From: Nonomuraea pusilla
Lineage (GTDB): Bacteria > Actinomycetota > Actinomycetes > Streptosporangiales > Streptosporangiaceae
Direction of reading: 5' to 3'
Length of the DNA stretch: 64,000 bases
Assembly (NCBI RefSeq): GCF_900109355.1
Contig: NZ_FOBF01000002.1
Span: 434,001-498,000 of the forward strand
The notes under the pieces were generated by a model. That model worked only from the letters and a program-made list of their open reading frames with translations, did not search any database and was not told the origin of the DNA. Positions within the stretch are counted from its first letter, which is position 1, and each line of letters starts with the position of its first letter. The position numbers and the translations under genes were made by a program. This document shows positions 23,250 to 32,457 of this stretch, in pieces.

Positions 23250-26200
23250 GTGCAGTTCGCAGTACTCGGCCCGCTCACCGTGGTGTCCGGCGGCACGGCG
23301 CTGCCCCTGGGCTCCGCCAAGCAGCGGACCCTCCTGGCGGCCCTGCTCGGCCACGCCAACACCGCCGTCCCCGCGCGGCGCCTCACCGAGGCCCTGTGGG
23401 AGGACCCTCCAGCGTCCGCCCCGGAGAACCTGCGCCTCTACATCCACCGGCTGCGCCGCGTGCTGGCCGAGCCGGGGCGCATCGTCCGCCACGGCTCCGG
23501 CTACCTGATGGTCGTACGTCCCGGGGAGCTGGACGCCGACCGGTTCGGCGAGCTGGCCGGCGAAGGCGTCCTGGCCAGGGAGGCCGGGGACCTGAACCGG
23601 GCCCGCGACCTGCTGGGGCGGGCGCTGGCCCTGTGGCGGGGGGCGGCGTACGGGGAGCTGGCGCACACCCCGCTGATCAGGGAGGCCGCGGCCCGCCTGG
23701 AGGAGGACCGCCTGCGCGTGACCGAGGAACGCGTCGGCGTGGACCTGGAGCAGGGGCGGCACGCCGAGCTGCCGGCGGAGCTGAAGGGCCTGGTGCGCGC
23801 GCACCCCTACCGGGAGAGCCTGCGCGGCCTGCTCATGCTCGCGCTCTACGGGTGCGGCCGGCAGAGCGAGGCGCTGGACGTCTTCATGGAGACCCGCGCG
23901 CTGCTCGGCGAGCAGCTCGGCATCGAGCCCGGCCCGCGCCTGCGGCGCCTGCACGAGGCGATCCTGCGCGCCGACGAGGATCTGCTGCTCCCCCTGCTGC
24001 TCCCGGGGCGCGAGCCTGCGACCCCCGTGCCCCGCGAGCTCCCCGCGCCCCCGCCCGGCTTCACCGGCCGCGCCGACGCGCTCAAGACGCTGGACGAGAC
24101 GCTGGACGAGGCACTGGACGAGACGCCGCGCGGCGACGGCCGCAGGGGCGTCGTCACCGTCGTCGCCGGGCCGGCGGGCGTGGGCAAGACCGCTCTCGCG
24201 GTCCACTGGGGTCACCGGGTCGCGGAACGGTTCCCCGGCGGGCAGCTCTACCTCGACCTGCACGGCTACTCCCCGGAGCTGCCGCTGAGCCCGGCGCGGG
24301 CGCTGACGACGCTGCTGGGAGCGCTGGGCACGCCGCCGGAGCGGATACCGGCCGACGTGGCGCAGGCGGCGGCCCGCTACCGCTCGCTCGTGGCGGGCCG
24401 GCGGATGCTCGTGGTGCTGGACAACGCCGCGTCCGCCGAGCAGGTCCGCCCCTTGCTGCCGGGCGCTCCCGGCTGCCTGGCGCTCGTCACGAGCCGTGAC
24501 CGCCTCAGCGGTCTGGTCGCCCAGGACGGCGCGCGGCGGATCACGCTCGGCCTCCTCACGCCGGCGGAGGCAGGGGAACTGCTCGGCGCGGTCCTCGGCG
24601 AGCCGCGCGTCGCCGCGGAGCCGGAAGCCGCCGCCGCCCTCACCGCATCGTGCGGGCGGCTGCCGCTCGCCCTGCGGATCGCCGCGGCCCACCTCCTGGA
24701 CCGTCCGCTGCGGCCGATCGCCGACTACGCGGACGAGCTCAGCCGGGGCGACCCGCTGGCGCGCCTGGAGATCGAGGACGATCCCGGCACCGCCGTGCGG
24801 GCGGCCCTGGACCTGTCCTACGCGGCGCTGGCCGCCGGCGAGCGGCGGATGTTCCGCCTGCTCGGCATCGCGCCCGGCGTGGACGTCACCGCCGAAGGGG
24901 CCGCGGCCACCGCCGGCCTGAGCCGGGACCGGGCGGAACGGCTGCTCGACCGGCTGGCGGCGCGGCATCTGCTGGAGGAGCGGGCGCCCGGCCGGTACGC
25001 CTTCCACGACCTGGTCCGGCTCCACGCGAGGGCCACGGCGCACGCCGAGGACGGCCCCGGCGAGCGCGAGGCCGCCGTCGAGCGGACGTACGACTGGTAT
25101 CTGTCCGCGGTAGACTCGGCGGCGGAGCTGCTCTACCGGCACATGGTGCGCCTGCCGCCGCCCCGTACGTCGACGATGCGGTTCGGCGGGGCGGGGGACG
25201 CCCGCGCCTGGCTCGACGCCGAGTCGGCCAACCTGGTCGCGGCGGCGGTCGAGGCGGCCGGGGCCGGGAGGCAGGAGGCGTGGCACCTGGCCCTGGCGCT
25301 GCGCGGGTACTTCTGGATGACCGGCGACACGGACGCGGCCGTGACCGTGGCGACGGCCGCACTCACCGCGGCGCGCTCCGCCCGCGACCTGCGGGGTGAG
25401 GCGGCGGCCCGGCTCGCCCTCGGCCAGATGCTCACCCGGTTCGGACGGTTCGGCGAGGCGCTCGGCCACCTCACCGAGGTCGTGGCGTTGACCGGCCGGG
25501 TGGAGTGGCCGCGGTGCCGGGCGTCGGCCTTCGTCGCGCTCGGCACGCTGCACGCCGAGCAGGGCAGGCTCCCCCAGGCCGCCGAGCACTACCGCCGGTC
25601 CCTGGAGCTCAGCCGGCGCTGCGACGACCCGGCGGGGCAGGCCGTCAGCCTCGCCAACCTGGCGTACGTGGCGTCTCACGCGGGAGACCTGGAGCAGGCC
25701 GTGGCGTACGGCGAACGCGTGCTGGCCCGGTACCGCATGGACGGGTCGCCCGACGGCGAGGCCGCCGTGCTCACCGACCTCGGCCACGTCTACCACCTCC
25801 TCGGCCGGTTCGGCGAGGCGCTCGGCCGGCTGGAGCGGGCGCTCGCGCTGTACCGGCGGCACGGGCCTTCCGTGGAGGAGCCTGTCGTGCTGGCCGCGCT
25901 CGCCGACGTGCACGGCGACCTCGGACGGCACGAGCGGGCCCTGGAGCTGGCCGAGGCCGCCGTCCACGCCGCGCGCGACGACGAGGGGCGGGCACGCGCC
26001 ACCGCCATGGCCGCCCTCGGCACGGCGCACCGGCGCCTGGGACGCCTGCCGTCCGCGCTCCACCACCTGGACCGGGCCCTGGCCGTCCCGGAGGTCACCC
26101 GCCACCGCCTGCTGGAGACCAGGATCCGGCTCGATCGCGCCGCGACCCGCCTCGCCGCGGGCGACACCGCGGGGACGGTCGCCGACGCCGAACACGCACT

Positions 26201-26303
26201 GGCGATCGCGCGGGCCGCCGGATACCGGCTGTGGGAGGGGCGGGCGCTGCGCCTCCTCGCCGAGGCCACGGCCGGGACGCGCCGTTCCGCGAATCCGCCT
26301 TGA
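23250..26303 (+). CDS. AfsR/SARP-family pleiotropic regulator (HTH-BTAD-NB-ARC-TPR)
   Basis: 1017 aa. In order: OmpR-type winged helix (about 1-90: QFAVLGPLTVVSGG, SAPENLRLYIHRLRRVL), BTAD (about 95-245), NB-ARC ATPase with P-loop GPAGVGKT (about 307-314) and Walker B MLVVLDNA (about 385), and C-terminal TPRs (about 650-1000; EALGHLTEVVALTG, QAAEHYRRSLELSRR). This is the large AfsR architecture: ATP-dependent activator, often of secondary metabolism. GTG 23250 after AGGGAG gives the family start. No biosynthetic cluster lies beside it; the divergent MFS gene is the only close target candidate. Confidence 0.9.
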   Translation: MQFAVLGPLTVVSGGTALPLGSAKQRTLLAALLGHANTAVPARRLTEALWEDPPASAPENLRLYIHRLRRVLAEPGRIVRHGSGYLMVVRPGELDADRFGELAGEGVLAREAGDLNRARDLLGRALALWRGAAYGELAHTPLIREAAARLEEDRLRVTEERVGVDLEQGRHAELPAELKGLVRAHPYRESLRGLLMLALYGCGRQSEALDVFMETRALLGEQLGIEPGPRLRRLHEAILRADEDLLLPLLLPGREPATPVPRELPAPPPGFTGRADALKTLDETLDEALDETPRGDGRRGVVTVVAGPAGVGKTALAVHWGHRVAERFPGGQLYLDLHGYSPELPLSPARALTTLLGALGTPPERIPADVAQAAARYRSLVAGRRMLVVLDNAASAEQVRPLLPGAPGCLALVTSRDRLSGLVAQDGARRITLGLLTPAEAGELLGAVLGEPRVAAEPEAAAALTASCGRLPLALRIAAAHLLDRPLRPIADYADELSRGDPLARLEIEDDPGTAVRAALDLSYAALAAGERRMFRLLGIAPGVDVTAEGAAATAGLSRDRAERLLDRLAARHLLEERAPGRYAFHDLVRLHARATAHAEDGPGEREAAVERTYDWYLSAVDSAAELLYRHMVRLPPPRTSTMRFGGAGDARAWLDAESANLVAAAVEAAGAGRQEAWHLALALRGYFWMTGDTDAAVTVATAALTAARSARDLRGEAAARLALGQMLTRFGRFGEALGHLTEVVALTGRVEWPRCRASAFVALGTLHAEQGRLPQAAEHYRRSLELSRRCDDPAGQAVSLANLAYVASHAGDLEQAVAYGERVLARYRMDGSPDGEAAVLTDLGHVYHLLGRFGEALGRLERALALYRRHGPSVEEPVVLAALADVHGDLGRHERALELAEAAVHAARDDEGRARATAMAALGTAHRRLGRLPSALHHLDRALAVPEVTRHRLLETRIRLDRAATRLAAGDTAGTVADAEHALAIARAAGYRLWEGRALRLLAEATAGTRRSANPP

Positions 26304-26364
26304 CCCTGCGCGAGCGCCGGGTGGGGATGCCCGCCCACTTCGCGATGACGGCGGGCGTCACCGC

Positions 26365-26400
26365 GACGGCGGCTCCGACGGCGGCTCCGACGGCGGCTCC
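26365..26400. repeat. Three perfect tandem copies of a 12-bp unit
   Basis: The unit GACGGCGGCTCC occurs three times head to tail, followed by a decayed partial copy, in the 123-bp gap between the SARP gene and the convergent CGNR gene. It has no clear hairpin or coding role. Probably slippage-derived. Confidence 0.6.
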
Positions 26401-26426
26401 GCCGGCGGTGGCCGCCGGGTCCGGCG

Positions 26427-27032
26427 TCAGGACGGGTGGCGGCGGCGGTAGTGGCGGGCGACGCGGACCCGGTTGCCGCAGCGCGCGGCCGAGCACCAGC
26501 GACGGCGCGGGTGGGCGGGCAGGAACAGCATGACGCAGTCGTCGGCCGCGCACTCGCGGATCGCGGTGACGGCCGGGTCGGTCAGCAGGTCGGCGGCGGC
26601 CTCGGCGAGCCAGGCGGCCAGCCGCGCCCCTGCCGGGCCGCCGCGCCGCCGTACGGCGGTGACGGCGGCGCCGTCCCAGGCCAGCTCGATGACGGCGGGC
26701 GCGGCGCGCTGCGCGGCGTTGAGCGCCTCCAGGTCGGCGGGGTCGGGAGGGCTGCCGTGCCGTACGCGGTCGAGCGCGCGGGCGACGTGGTCGCGGACCG
26801 CGTGGACGGCGGCCAGGCCGGTGTCGTCGAGCCCGCCTTGACGTTCGCCGGGCCTGTCCGTGAGCGCGCCGAGTTCGGCGGCGAGCGCGCGGGCCTCCGG
26901 GAACCGGTCCGCCTGCAGGGCGAGCCAGGCGTGTAGCCGGTCGGCGGTGGCGAGCAGGTCGCCGACGGACGGGCGGGTGTTCACCAGGTCCAGCGCCAGG
27001 GGCTCCCCGGTCAGGGGGACGACGTCGCTCAT
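26427..27032 (-). CDS. CGNR zinc-finger (ABATE-domain) regulator-like protein
   Basis: 201 aa. N-terminal ABATE/stress-response domain (LTGEPLALDLVNTRPS..., about 5-120) and the C-terminal zinc finger: RECAADDCVMLFL ... RRRWCSAARCGNRVRVARHYRR (about 155-198), with four Cys placed as in CGNR proteins. These are presumed DNA-binding regulators in actinobacteria; targets are mostly unknown. ATG 27032 is chosen as the family start; the longer frame upstream lies in the promoter region. It diverges from the alpha/beta hydrolase, which it likely controls. Confidence 0.85.
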   Translation of the reverse strand: MSDVVPLTGEPLALDLVNTRPSVGDLLATADRLHAWLALQADRFPEARALAAELGALTDRPGERQGGLDDTGLAAVHAVRDHVARALDRVRHGSPPDPADLEALNAAQRAAPAVIELAWDGAAVTAVRRRGGPAGARLAAWLAEAAADLLTDPAVTAIRECAADDCVMLFLPAHPRRRWCSAARCGNRVRVARHYRRRHPS

Positions 27033-27036
27033 GCCA

Positions 27037-27085
27037 CTAATGCTACATCGACACGTTGACACATTAGAAGATCGGCGGTTACATC
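27037..27085 (+). promoter_or_regulatory. Promoter of the hydrolase gene with overlapping inverted repeat
   Basis: TTGACA (27056-27061) matches the -35 consensus exactly; TTACAT (27079-27084, 17-bp spacer) or TACATC (18-bp spacer) is the -10. An inverted repeat CTAATG (27037-27042) / CATTAG (27062-27067) brackets the -35. It sits between the divergent CGNR and hydrolase genes and is the natural operator candidate for the CGNR protein. Confidence 0.55.
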
Positions 27086-27117
27086 TAACGCGTCTCCCCC
27101 GAAGAAAGGCATTAGCC

Positions 27118-27993
27118 ATGTCACTCCCGCCGATCGCCCGCACCGCCCACCGCCACCTCGACGTCGACGGCGTCCGCGTCTTCTACCGCGAGTCGCTGCC
27201 CGACCGGCCGGACGCGCCCACGCTGCTGCTCCTGCACGGCTTCCCGTCCGCGTCGCACCAGTTCCGCCGCCTCATCGACGTCCTCGGCTCGCGCTACCGG
27301 CTCATCGCCCCCGACTACCCGGGGTTCGGCCACACGCGGGCCCCCGACGGCTTCACGTACTCCTTCGACCGGCTCGCCGACGTCACCGAGGGCTTCGTCG
27401 AACGCCTCGGCCTGACCAGGTTCGTCATGTACGTCTTCGACTTCGGCGCCCCCGTCGGCTTCCGGCTCGCAGAACGGCGCCCCGAGTGGATCGCCGGCCT
27501 CGTCGTCCAGAACGGCAACGCCTACGAGGAAGGCCTGTCGCAGGGCGCCCGTGACTTCATCGCGCTGCGCCCCGGCACGCCCGGCGCCGAGCGGACCATC
27601 CGGGAACTGCTCACCCCGGAGGGCACCCGCGGCCAGTACGAGACCGGCGTCGCCGACCCCGGCCTGCTCTCCCCCGACGGCTGGACCCTCGACCAGCACT
27701 TCCTGGACCTGCCCGGCCGCAAGGAGGCCCAGGTCGAGCTGGCTTTCGACTACCACTCCAACGTCGCGCGCTACGGCCGCTGGCAGGAGTGGCTGCGTAC
27801 GCACCGGCCGCCCACCCTCATCACCTGGGGGGCGAACGACCCGTTCTTCCCCGAGCCGGGCGCCCGCGCCTACCTGCGCGACGTCCCCGACGCCGAGCTC
27901 CACCTGTTCGACACCGGACACTTCGCCCTCGAAGACCACCTGCCGCGGATCGCGCCGCTCATCGCCGCCTTCCTCGACCGCGTCCGGCCGTGA
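27118..27993 (+). CDS. Alpha/beta hydrolase, epoxide-hydrolase/haloalkane-dehalogenase type
   Basis: 291 aa. The oxyanion HGFPS (about 40-44), then DYPGFGHT, and the nucleophile elbow VFDFGAPVG with Asp108 in place of the usual Ser: an Asp nucleophile marks the epoxide hydrolase/haloalkane dehalogenase branch. The acid may be in TWGANDPFF and the base His in DTGHFALEDH. It should hydrolyse an epoxide or halide through an aspartyl ester. Expressed from a strong-looking promoter, divergent from the CGNR gene; its 3' end overlaps the convergent P-type ATPase gene by 35 bp. Confidence 0.85.
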   Translation: MSLPPIARTAHRHLDVDGVRVFYRESLPDRPDAPTLLLLHGFPSASHQFRRLIDVLGSRYRLIAPDYPGFGHTRAPDGFTYSFDRLADVTEGFVERLGLTRFVMYVFDFGAPVGFRLAERRPEWIAGLVVQNGNAYEEGLSQGARDFIALRPGTPGAERTIRELLTPEGTRGQYETGVADPGLLSPDGWTLDQHFLDLPGRKEAQVELAFDYHSNVARYGRWQEWLRTHRPPTLITWGANDPFFPEPGARAYLRDVPDAELHLFDTGHFALEDHLPRIAPLIAAFLDRVRP

Positions 27994-30694
27994 ACCCCGC
28001 CCGCCGGCGTCCGTGGCGGAGCGCGCCCGCCGTGGTGAACCGGTGCGCCCTGCGATGCGTGCGATGGGCCGGGGTCCGCTCGCGCCCGGCGGCGGACGGG
28101 GGCGCGGCGCGGAAGAACCACCGCTTGCCGGCCTCGATCAGCCCCAGGTAGGCGACCACCATGAGGCCCAGCGCGAGGAAGAACGGCGCGGGCAGCAGCT
28201 GGAAGCCCAGCAGGGGCGCCAGCGGCGTCAACGGCAGCACCGCCCCGACCGTCACGACCGTGAGCGTGGCCAGCAGCAGCGCCAGGCTCGGACGGCTGCG
28301 GAAGAACGGGATGCGCCGCGTCCGGATCGCGAAGATCACCAGGGTCTGCGTGGCCAGCGACTCCACGAACCAGCCCGTGCGGAACAGCGGCGGTCCCGCG
28401 TGGAACACCCACAGCATGATCCCGAACGTCACGAAGTCGAACACCGAGCTGATCGGCCCGAAGAACAGCATGAACCGCCTGATCAGCCGCACGTCCCACC
28501 GTGTCGGGCGGGCCACCTGCTCGGCGTCCACCGTGTCGGTCGGGATGGCGAGCTGGCTGGTGTCGTACAGGAGGTTGTTGAGGAGGATCTGGGACGGCAG
28601 CATCGGCAGGAACGGCAGGAACGCCGACGCCCCCGCCGCCGAGAACATGTTGCCGAAGTTGCTGGACGTCCCCATCAGCACGTACTTCATCGTGTTGGCG
28701 AAGATGCGCCGGCCCTGCACGACGCCGTCGGCCAGGATGTCCAGGTTCTTCTCCAGCAGCAGCACGTCGGCGGCGTCCTTGGCGACGTCGGTGGCGGTCT
28801 CCACGGAGATGCCGACGTCGGCGGCGTGCAGCGCGATCGCGTCGTTCACGCCGTCGCCGAGGAAGGCCACGTCCAGGCCGGCGCGGCGCTGGGTCCGCAC
28901 GATGCGCGCCTTGTGCTCGGGGCTGACCCTGGCGAACACCGTGGCCTGCTCGATCAGCCCGGCCAGCTCGTCGTCGCCGGCGGCGTCCACGTCGTGCCCG
29001 GTGAGGACGCGTCCCGGCGGCAGGCCGAGGTCGGCGCAGAGCTTCGCGGCGACCGTCGCGTTGTCGCCCGTGAGCACCTTGACGGTGACGCCGAGCGCGG
29101 TGAGCCGTTCGAGCGCGTGCGGGGCGCTGGGTTTCGGCGGGTCGAGGAAGACGAGCAGGCCGCGGAAGGTCAGGTCGCGCTCGTCGGCCGGGGAGAGCGC
29201 GCCCTGCCGCTCCCCCTCGGTGATCTGCCTGGTGGCCACCGCCACCACCCGGTTGCCCGCCGCGAACTCGGCCTCCAGCATCGACCTGGCCTGCCCGCCC
29301 GCGGCGGGGCACCGGGCGAGCACGTACTCGGGGGCGCCCTTGGTGACGAGCGTCGTGCCGCCGTCCTCGCGCCGGACCATCACCGACGCCGCGCGCCGCT
29401 GGTGGTCGAACGGCAGGATGTCCAGCCGCCGGCACCGCTCCAGCTCCGGGCGCAGGGTCCCGGCGCCGGGCGCCTCCCACAGCGCGACGTCCAGCGCGGG
29501 GCCCGTCAGCATGCCGGACGCCGGGCCGGGCCCGGCGTCCTCGTCGCCGGCCGCGACCGCCTCGTTGCACAGCAGCCCCAGCTCCAGCGTCTCGTCCGAC
29601 GGCCGTCCGTCCGGGCCGAGCGCGCGGGCGAACGTGATGCGCCCCTCGGTGAGCGTCCCGGTCTTGTCCGTGAACAGCACGTCGATGTCGCCCAGGTCCT
29701 CGATGCAGACCAGGCGCTTGACCAGCACCTTGTGCCGGGCCAGCCGGCGGGTGCCCGCGGCCAGGCCGGTCGAGACGACCGCCGGCAGCAGCTGCGGCGA
29801 GATCCCGACCGCGATGGCCAGCGAGAACAGCAGCGCGTCGATGAAGGGGCGGTCGAGAACCACGTTGATGGCGAAGATGGAGACGGTGAGCGCCGCCGCG
29901 ACCCGTACCAGCAGCAGGGAGAACTTGCGCAGCCCCACCTGGAACTCGGTCTCCGGGTGACGCTCGCCGAGCTGGAGCGCGATCCGCCCGAACTCCGCGG
30001 CTCCCCCGGTCGCGACCACCACGCCGGTCCCCGAACCGGCGTGCACCACCGTGCCCATCAGCGCGCAGCTCGCCAGCTCGGCGAGAGACTCCCCCTCCGG
30101 CACGGGCTCGGGCGACTTGGCCACCGGCAGCGACTCCCCGGTGAGCACCGACTCCTCGCACTCCAGGTCCGCCACCGCGAGCAGCCGCAGATCGGCCGGG
30201 ACGACGTCGCCCAGCCGCAGCTCGACGACGTCGCCGGGGACCAGGTCGGTCACGTCGAGGAGGCGGGGCCGCCCGTCGCGCAGCACCAGGCAGCGGTGCC
30301 TGATCTGCGAGTGCAGAGCCTCGGCCGCCCGCTCCGCCCGGTACTCGTTGAAGAAGCCCAGCCCGACGGACGCCGCCAGGATCACGCCGATGATCAGCGC
30401 GTCCGCCCGCTCGCCCACGAAGAACGACGCGACGGCGGTGACGGCCAGCAGCACGAGCAGGGGCGAGCGGAGCTGGCGGGCCAGCACCGCCAGGCCGCGG
30501 GCGCGGTGCGTCCGCAGGGCGTTCGGGCCCACCGTGCGCAGGCGGCGCCGCGCCTCGTCCTCAGGCAGTCCGCCCGGGGAGGTCCGGAGCCTGACCAGCA
30601 CGTCGTCCGCGGTCAGCGCGGCGGCGGCTGTGATCTCGACGCCGCCCGCCCCGGTCGCGGGCTGCGTGCCCCCTGACGTCCCCGGTGTGCTCAT
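27959..30694 (-). CDS. mgtA: Magnesium-translocating P-type ATPase (MgtA/MgtB type)
   Basis: 911 aa P3B-ATPase. Visible: N-terminal cation-ATPase domain (GLPEDEARRRLRTVGPNAL), the A-domain motif VLTGESLPVAK, phosphorylation site FTDKTGTLTEG (about residue 340), the N-domain motif VTKGAPE, the P-domain hinge VLTGDN and FLGDGVNDAIAL. The C-terminal ten or so TMs include GTSSNFGNMFSAAG and LYDTSQLAIPTD, the latter characteristic of MgtA/B. It imports Mg2+ at low external magnesium. The tail after about residue 865 is Arg/His-rich, unusual, and overlaps the hydrolase gene. ATG 30694 gives the family start. No PhoP/Mg riboswitch leader is seen. Confidence 0.9.
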   Translation of the reverse strand: MSTPGTSGGTQPATGAGGVEITAAAALTADDVLVRLRTSPGGLPEDEARRRLRTVGPNALRTHRARGLAVLARQLRSPLLVLLAVTAVASFFVGERADALIIGVILAASVGLGFFNEYRAERAAEALHSQIRHRCLVLRDGRPRLLDVTDLVPGDVVELRLGDVVPADLRLLAVADLECEESVLTGESLPVAKSPEPVPEGESLAELASCALMGTVVHAGSGTGVVVATGGAAEFGRIALQLGERHPETEFQVGLRKFSLLLVRVAAALTVSIFAINVVLDRPFIDALLFSLAIAVGISPQLLPAVVSTGLAAGTRRLARHKVLVKRLVCIEDLGDIDVLFTDKTGTLTEGRITFARALGPDGRPSDETLELGLLCNEAVAAGDEDAGPGPASGMLTGPALDVALWEAPGAGTLRPELERCRRLDILPFDHQRRAASVMVRREDGGTTLVTKGAPEYVLARCPAAGGQARSMLEAEFAAGNRVVAVATRQITEGERQGALSPADERDLTFRGLLVFLDPPKPSAPHALERLTALGVTVKVLTGDNATVAAKLCADLGLPPGRVLTGHDVDAAGDDELAGLIEQATVFARVSPEHKARIVRTQRRAGLDVAFLGDGVNDAIALHAADVGISVETATDVAKDAADVLLLEKNLDILADGVVQGRRIFANTMKYVLMGTSSNFGNMFSAAGASAFLPFLPMLPSQILLNNLLYDTSQLAIPTDTVDAEQVARPTRWDVRLIRRFMLFFGPISSVFDFVTFGIMLWVFHAGPPLFRTGWFVESLATQTLVIFAIRTRRIPFFRSRPSLALLLATLTVVTVGAVLPLTPLAPLLGFQLLPAPFFLALGLMVVAYLGLIEAGKRWFFRAAPPSAAGRERTPAHRTHRRAHRFTTAGALRHGRRRAGFTAGRGRGRRR

Positions 30695-30797
30695 CTCGGT
30701 CCTGCTTACCCGTTCTCCGGCCAAGGAACGACAAAAGGCGACGTCGCCGGGCCGGACGGCGTCGTAGGGTGGCCAGGGACGGGCGATCGGACGCCGC

Positions 30798-31322
30798 GTG
30801 AAGCGAGGCAGAGAGAAGCCGCAGAGGGAAGTCACAGAGGAAGTCGCAGTGGGAGCCGCAGGGGGAGCCGACGAGGCGGGGGCGAGCCGCATCCAGACCA
30901 TGGACAGCGACAGCTGCCTCCTGCTGCTGCGCAGCGTCGCCATCGGGCGCCTGGCCTGGTCCACGGCCGACCTGGAGGCGGTCGTCATCCCCGTGAACTT
31001 CGCGCTCGACGGCCGCACGGTCGTCGTCAAGACCACGCGGGGCGGCGAGCTCGTCGAGGCGGTCGAGGCGGGCCGCACGCTCACCTTCGAGGCCGACGAC
31101 ATGGAGCCGGCGCTGCGCACTGGGTGGAGCGTCCTCGTCACCGGCCGCGCCGAGCTGGTCACCGACCCCGGCGTCGTGCACTACCTGGAACGCCTGCGGC
31201 TGGCGCCGTGGGCGCGGCTGCCCGATCCGCTGTTCGTCCGGCTGGTCCCCGAGCGCGTGACGGGACGGCGGCTGCCCATGCACCCCGGCGGCGTCACCGC
31301 CGAACGCCTCGACGAGCCCTGA
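30798..31322 (+). CDS. Pyridoxamine 5'-phosphate oxidase-family (split-barrel flavin) protein
   Basis: 174 aa from GTG 30798; the split-barrel begins near MDSDSCLLLLRSVAIGRLAW (from ATG 30900), so the shorter 140-aa form is possible. The pattern IPVNFALDGRTVVVKT and SVLVTGRAELVTD is that of PNPOx-like proteins that bind FMN or F420 in actinobacteria. The first about 34 residues are charged and repetitive, and may not be translated. It diverges from mgtA with about 100 bp between. Substrate unknown. Confidence 0.78.
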   Translation: MKRGREKPQREVTEEVAVGAAGGADEAGASRIQTMDSDSCLLLLRSVAIGRLAWSTADLEAVVIPVNFALDGRTVVVKTTRGGELVEAVEAGRTLTFEADDMEPALRTGWSVLVTGRAELVTDPGVVHYLERLRLAPWARLPDPLFVRLVPERVTGRRLPMHPGGVTAERLDEP

Positions 31323-31388
31323 CCGGCCCCACACGCACCGGACGCCGGAGGACGGGTGCGTCCGCTGCCCACCGCCTCGCCCGTTTTG

Positions 31389-31418
31389 CCATAGCGGCAA
31401 GGTTGATTGCCGCTATGG
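31389..31418. promoter_or_regulatory. Perfect 12-bp inverted repeat, operator or hairpin
   Basis: CCATAGCGGCAA (31389-31400) and TTGCCGCTATGG (31407-31418) are perfect inverses with a 6-base loop. It is 51 bp before the next start codon and 67 bp after the preceding stop. No T-tract follows, so an operator for the next gene is more likely than a terminator, though an RNA hairpin is possible. Confidence 0.65.
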
Positions 31419-31468
31419 GGTGCTGGCGCCGATCCTGGCGTTCCTGCACAGGGAAAGGGACGAATCAC

Positions 31469-31900
31469 ATGAGCCAGCGTCACGCCGAGGCCCCTGCCTG
31501 CATCAGCATGGGCGGCACGGCCAACCTCTTCACCCTCACCGAGAAGTCCGGCATCGGTGCCATGACGGGCGCGATCGACGGTGCGGCCTACGGGGAGCCG
31601 ACGAGCGACCCCGCCGACGTCGGCGATGGCCGCTACGAGTACACGATGTACCACGTCTTCCTCGACAAGGACGGCTCCAGACTGCGCACCCACGACCAGG
31701 CCGTCCTGCACACGCCAACGGACGACGGATTCAGCACGTTGGAGGTCGAGTACAGCGTGGTCGAAGCCACGGGGCGGTTCGCGGGTTACGGCGGCGTCTT
31801 CCGAAGCCGAGGCTGGGTCAGCACGCCGAAAGGCGACGACGCGCTTCAGGGGCATGCCGTAGGCGTCGTTCGTTTCGAGGGTGAGATCTGCCGCGAGTAG
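31469..31900 (+). CDS. Small beta-barrel protein, allene-oxide-cyclase-like
   Basis: 143 aa, no signal peptide. The run of alternating strands (ANLFTLTEKSGIGAMTGAI, YEYTMYHVFLDKDGSRL, TLEVEYSVVEATGRFAGYGG, VFRSRGWVST) with the GRFAGxxGxF-type turn is typical of the AOC/dirigent barrel superfamily found as orphan proteins in actinobacteria. Enzyme activity is not known. ATG 31469 has GGGAAAGGGA upstream. The strong inverted repeat before it suggests dedicated regulation. Confidence 0.7.
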   Translation: MSQRHAEAPACISMGGTANLFTLTEKSGIGAMTGAIDGAAYGEPTSDPADVGDGRYEYTMYHVFLDKDGSRLRTHDQAVLHTPTDDGFSTLEVEYSVVEATGRFAGYGGVFRSRGWVSTPKGDDALQGHAVGVVRFEGEICRE

Positions 31901-32457
31901 CGGACGATGACGGGTGATCTCCTTCCCGTGTGCGACGACGGGTGGAGCGGCAACCGCGGCAGCGGCGTTCCGTCTACCAGCCACGCTCTCACCGCCGGCG
32001 TCGGCACCTGACGGCGCTCCCCCGCATCACCCCGGGACCGACGGAGAACGCCGGACGAGGAGCGCCTCCCCTTCCTGACCGGCACGACGGCCGCGTGCGC
32101 GGGGCGTCGCGTTCTGTAACCGGCTACCGGCCGGTGGCGTGGCGTTTGGTGATGTTTTGCGGGAGGCGGGGCATGGTTTGCCGGGCTTCCCGCCGTCCGC
32201 CCTGCCGCCCTGTGACCGCTTTTACCGTACGGGCGGGCCTGGGTTGGGCTTTCGGGGGAAGGCCGCGAGCGACCCCTCGCCCCATTTCCCGATATTTCGG
32301 GATATGTGGCTTTTGCCCCGTTTCGGGCGACGGCGCCGGGCCGCCGTGGCTAGCTTGAGAGATGTTCAGCGCCGTATCGGCGTGTCCCGGGAACGCAAGA
32401 ACGACGCTCCGCACCGCCCAGCCCGCTGGGCGGAAAGACAGCGAACAGGAGTGAGCG
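31901..32457. other. 557-bp intergenic region with leader of the small secreted protein
   Basis: No convincing gene on either strand. It holds two dyads: ACCGGC/GCCGGT at about 32120-32136 (loop 5) and TCCCGA/TCGGGA at 32287-32302 (loop 4). A possible -10 (TAGCTT, 32351-32356) lies about 100 bp before the next start. The second half becomes slightly less GC-rich, as expected for a promoter and leader. Confidence 0.4.

Noticed and set aside
21807..26195. A very long open frame on the reverse strand (over 1400 codons) opposite the SARP gene
   Set aside because: It is a GC-bias shadow of the SARP and MFS genes: it lacks any family motif, whereas the opposite strand encodes clear domains.
27551..30676. 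Long forward open frame opposite the P-type ATPase
   Set aside because: Arg/Gln/His-rich shadow; the reverse strand carries the full P-type ATPase motifs.
30695..30797. Magnesium riboswitch or DosR-type box before mgtA
   Set aside because: Only about 100 bp, no long leader, and no palindrome matching the DosR consensus.
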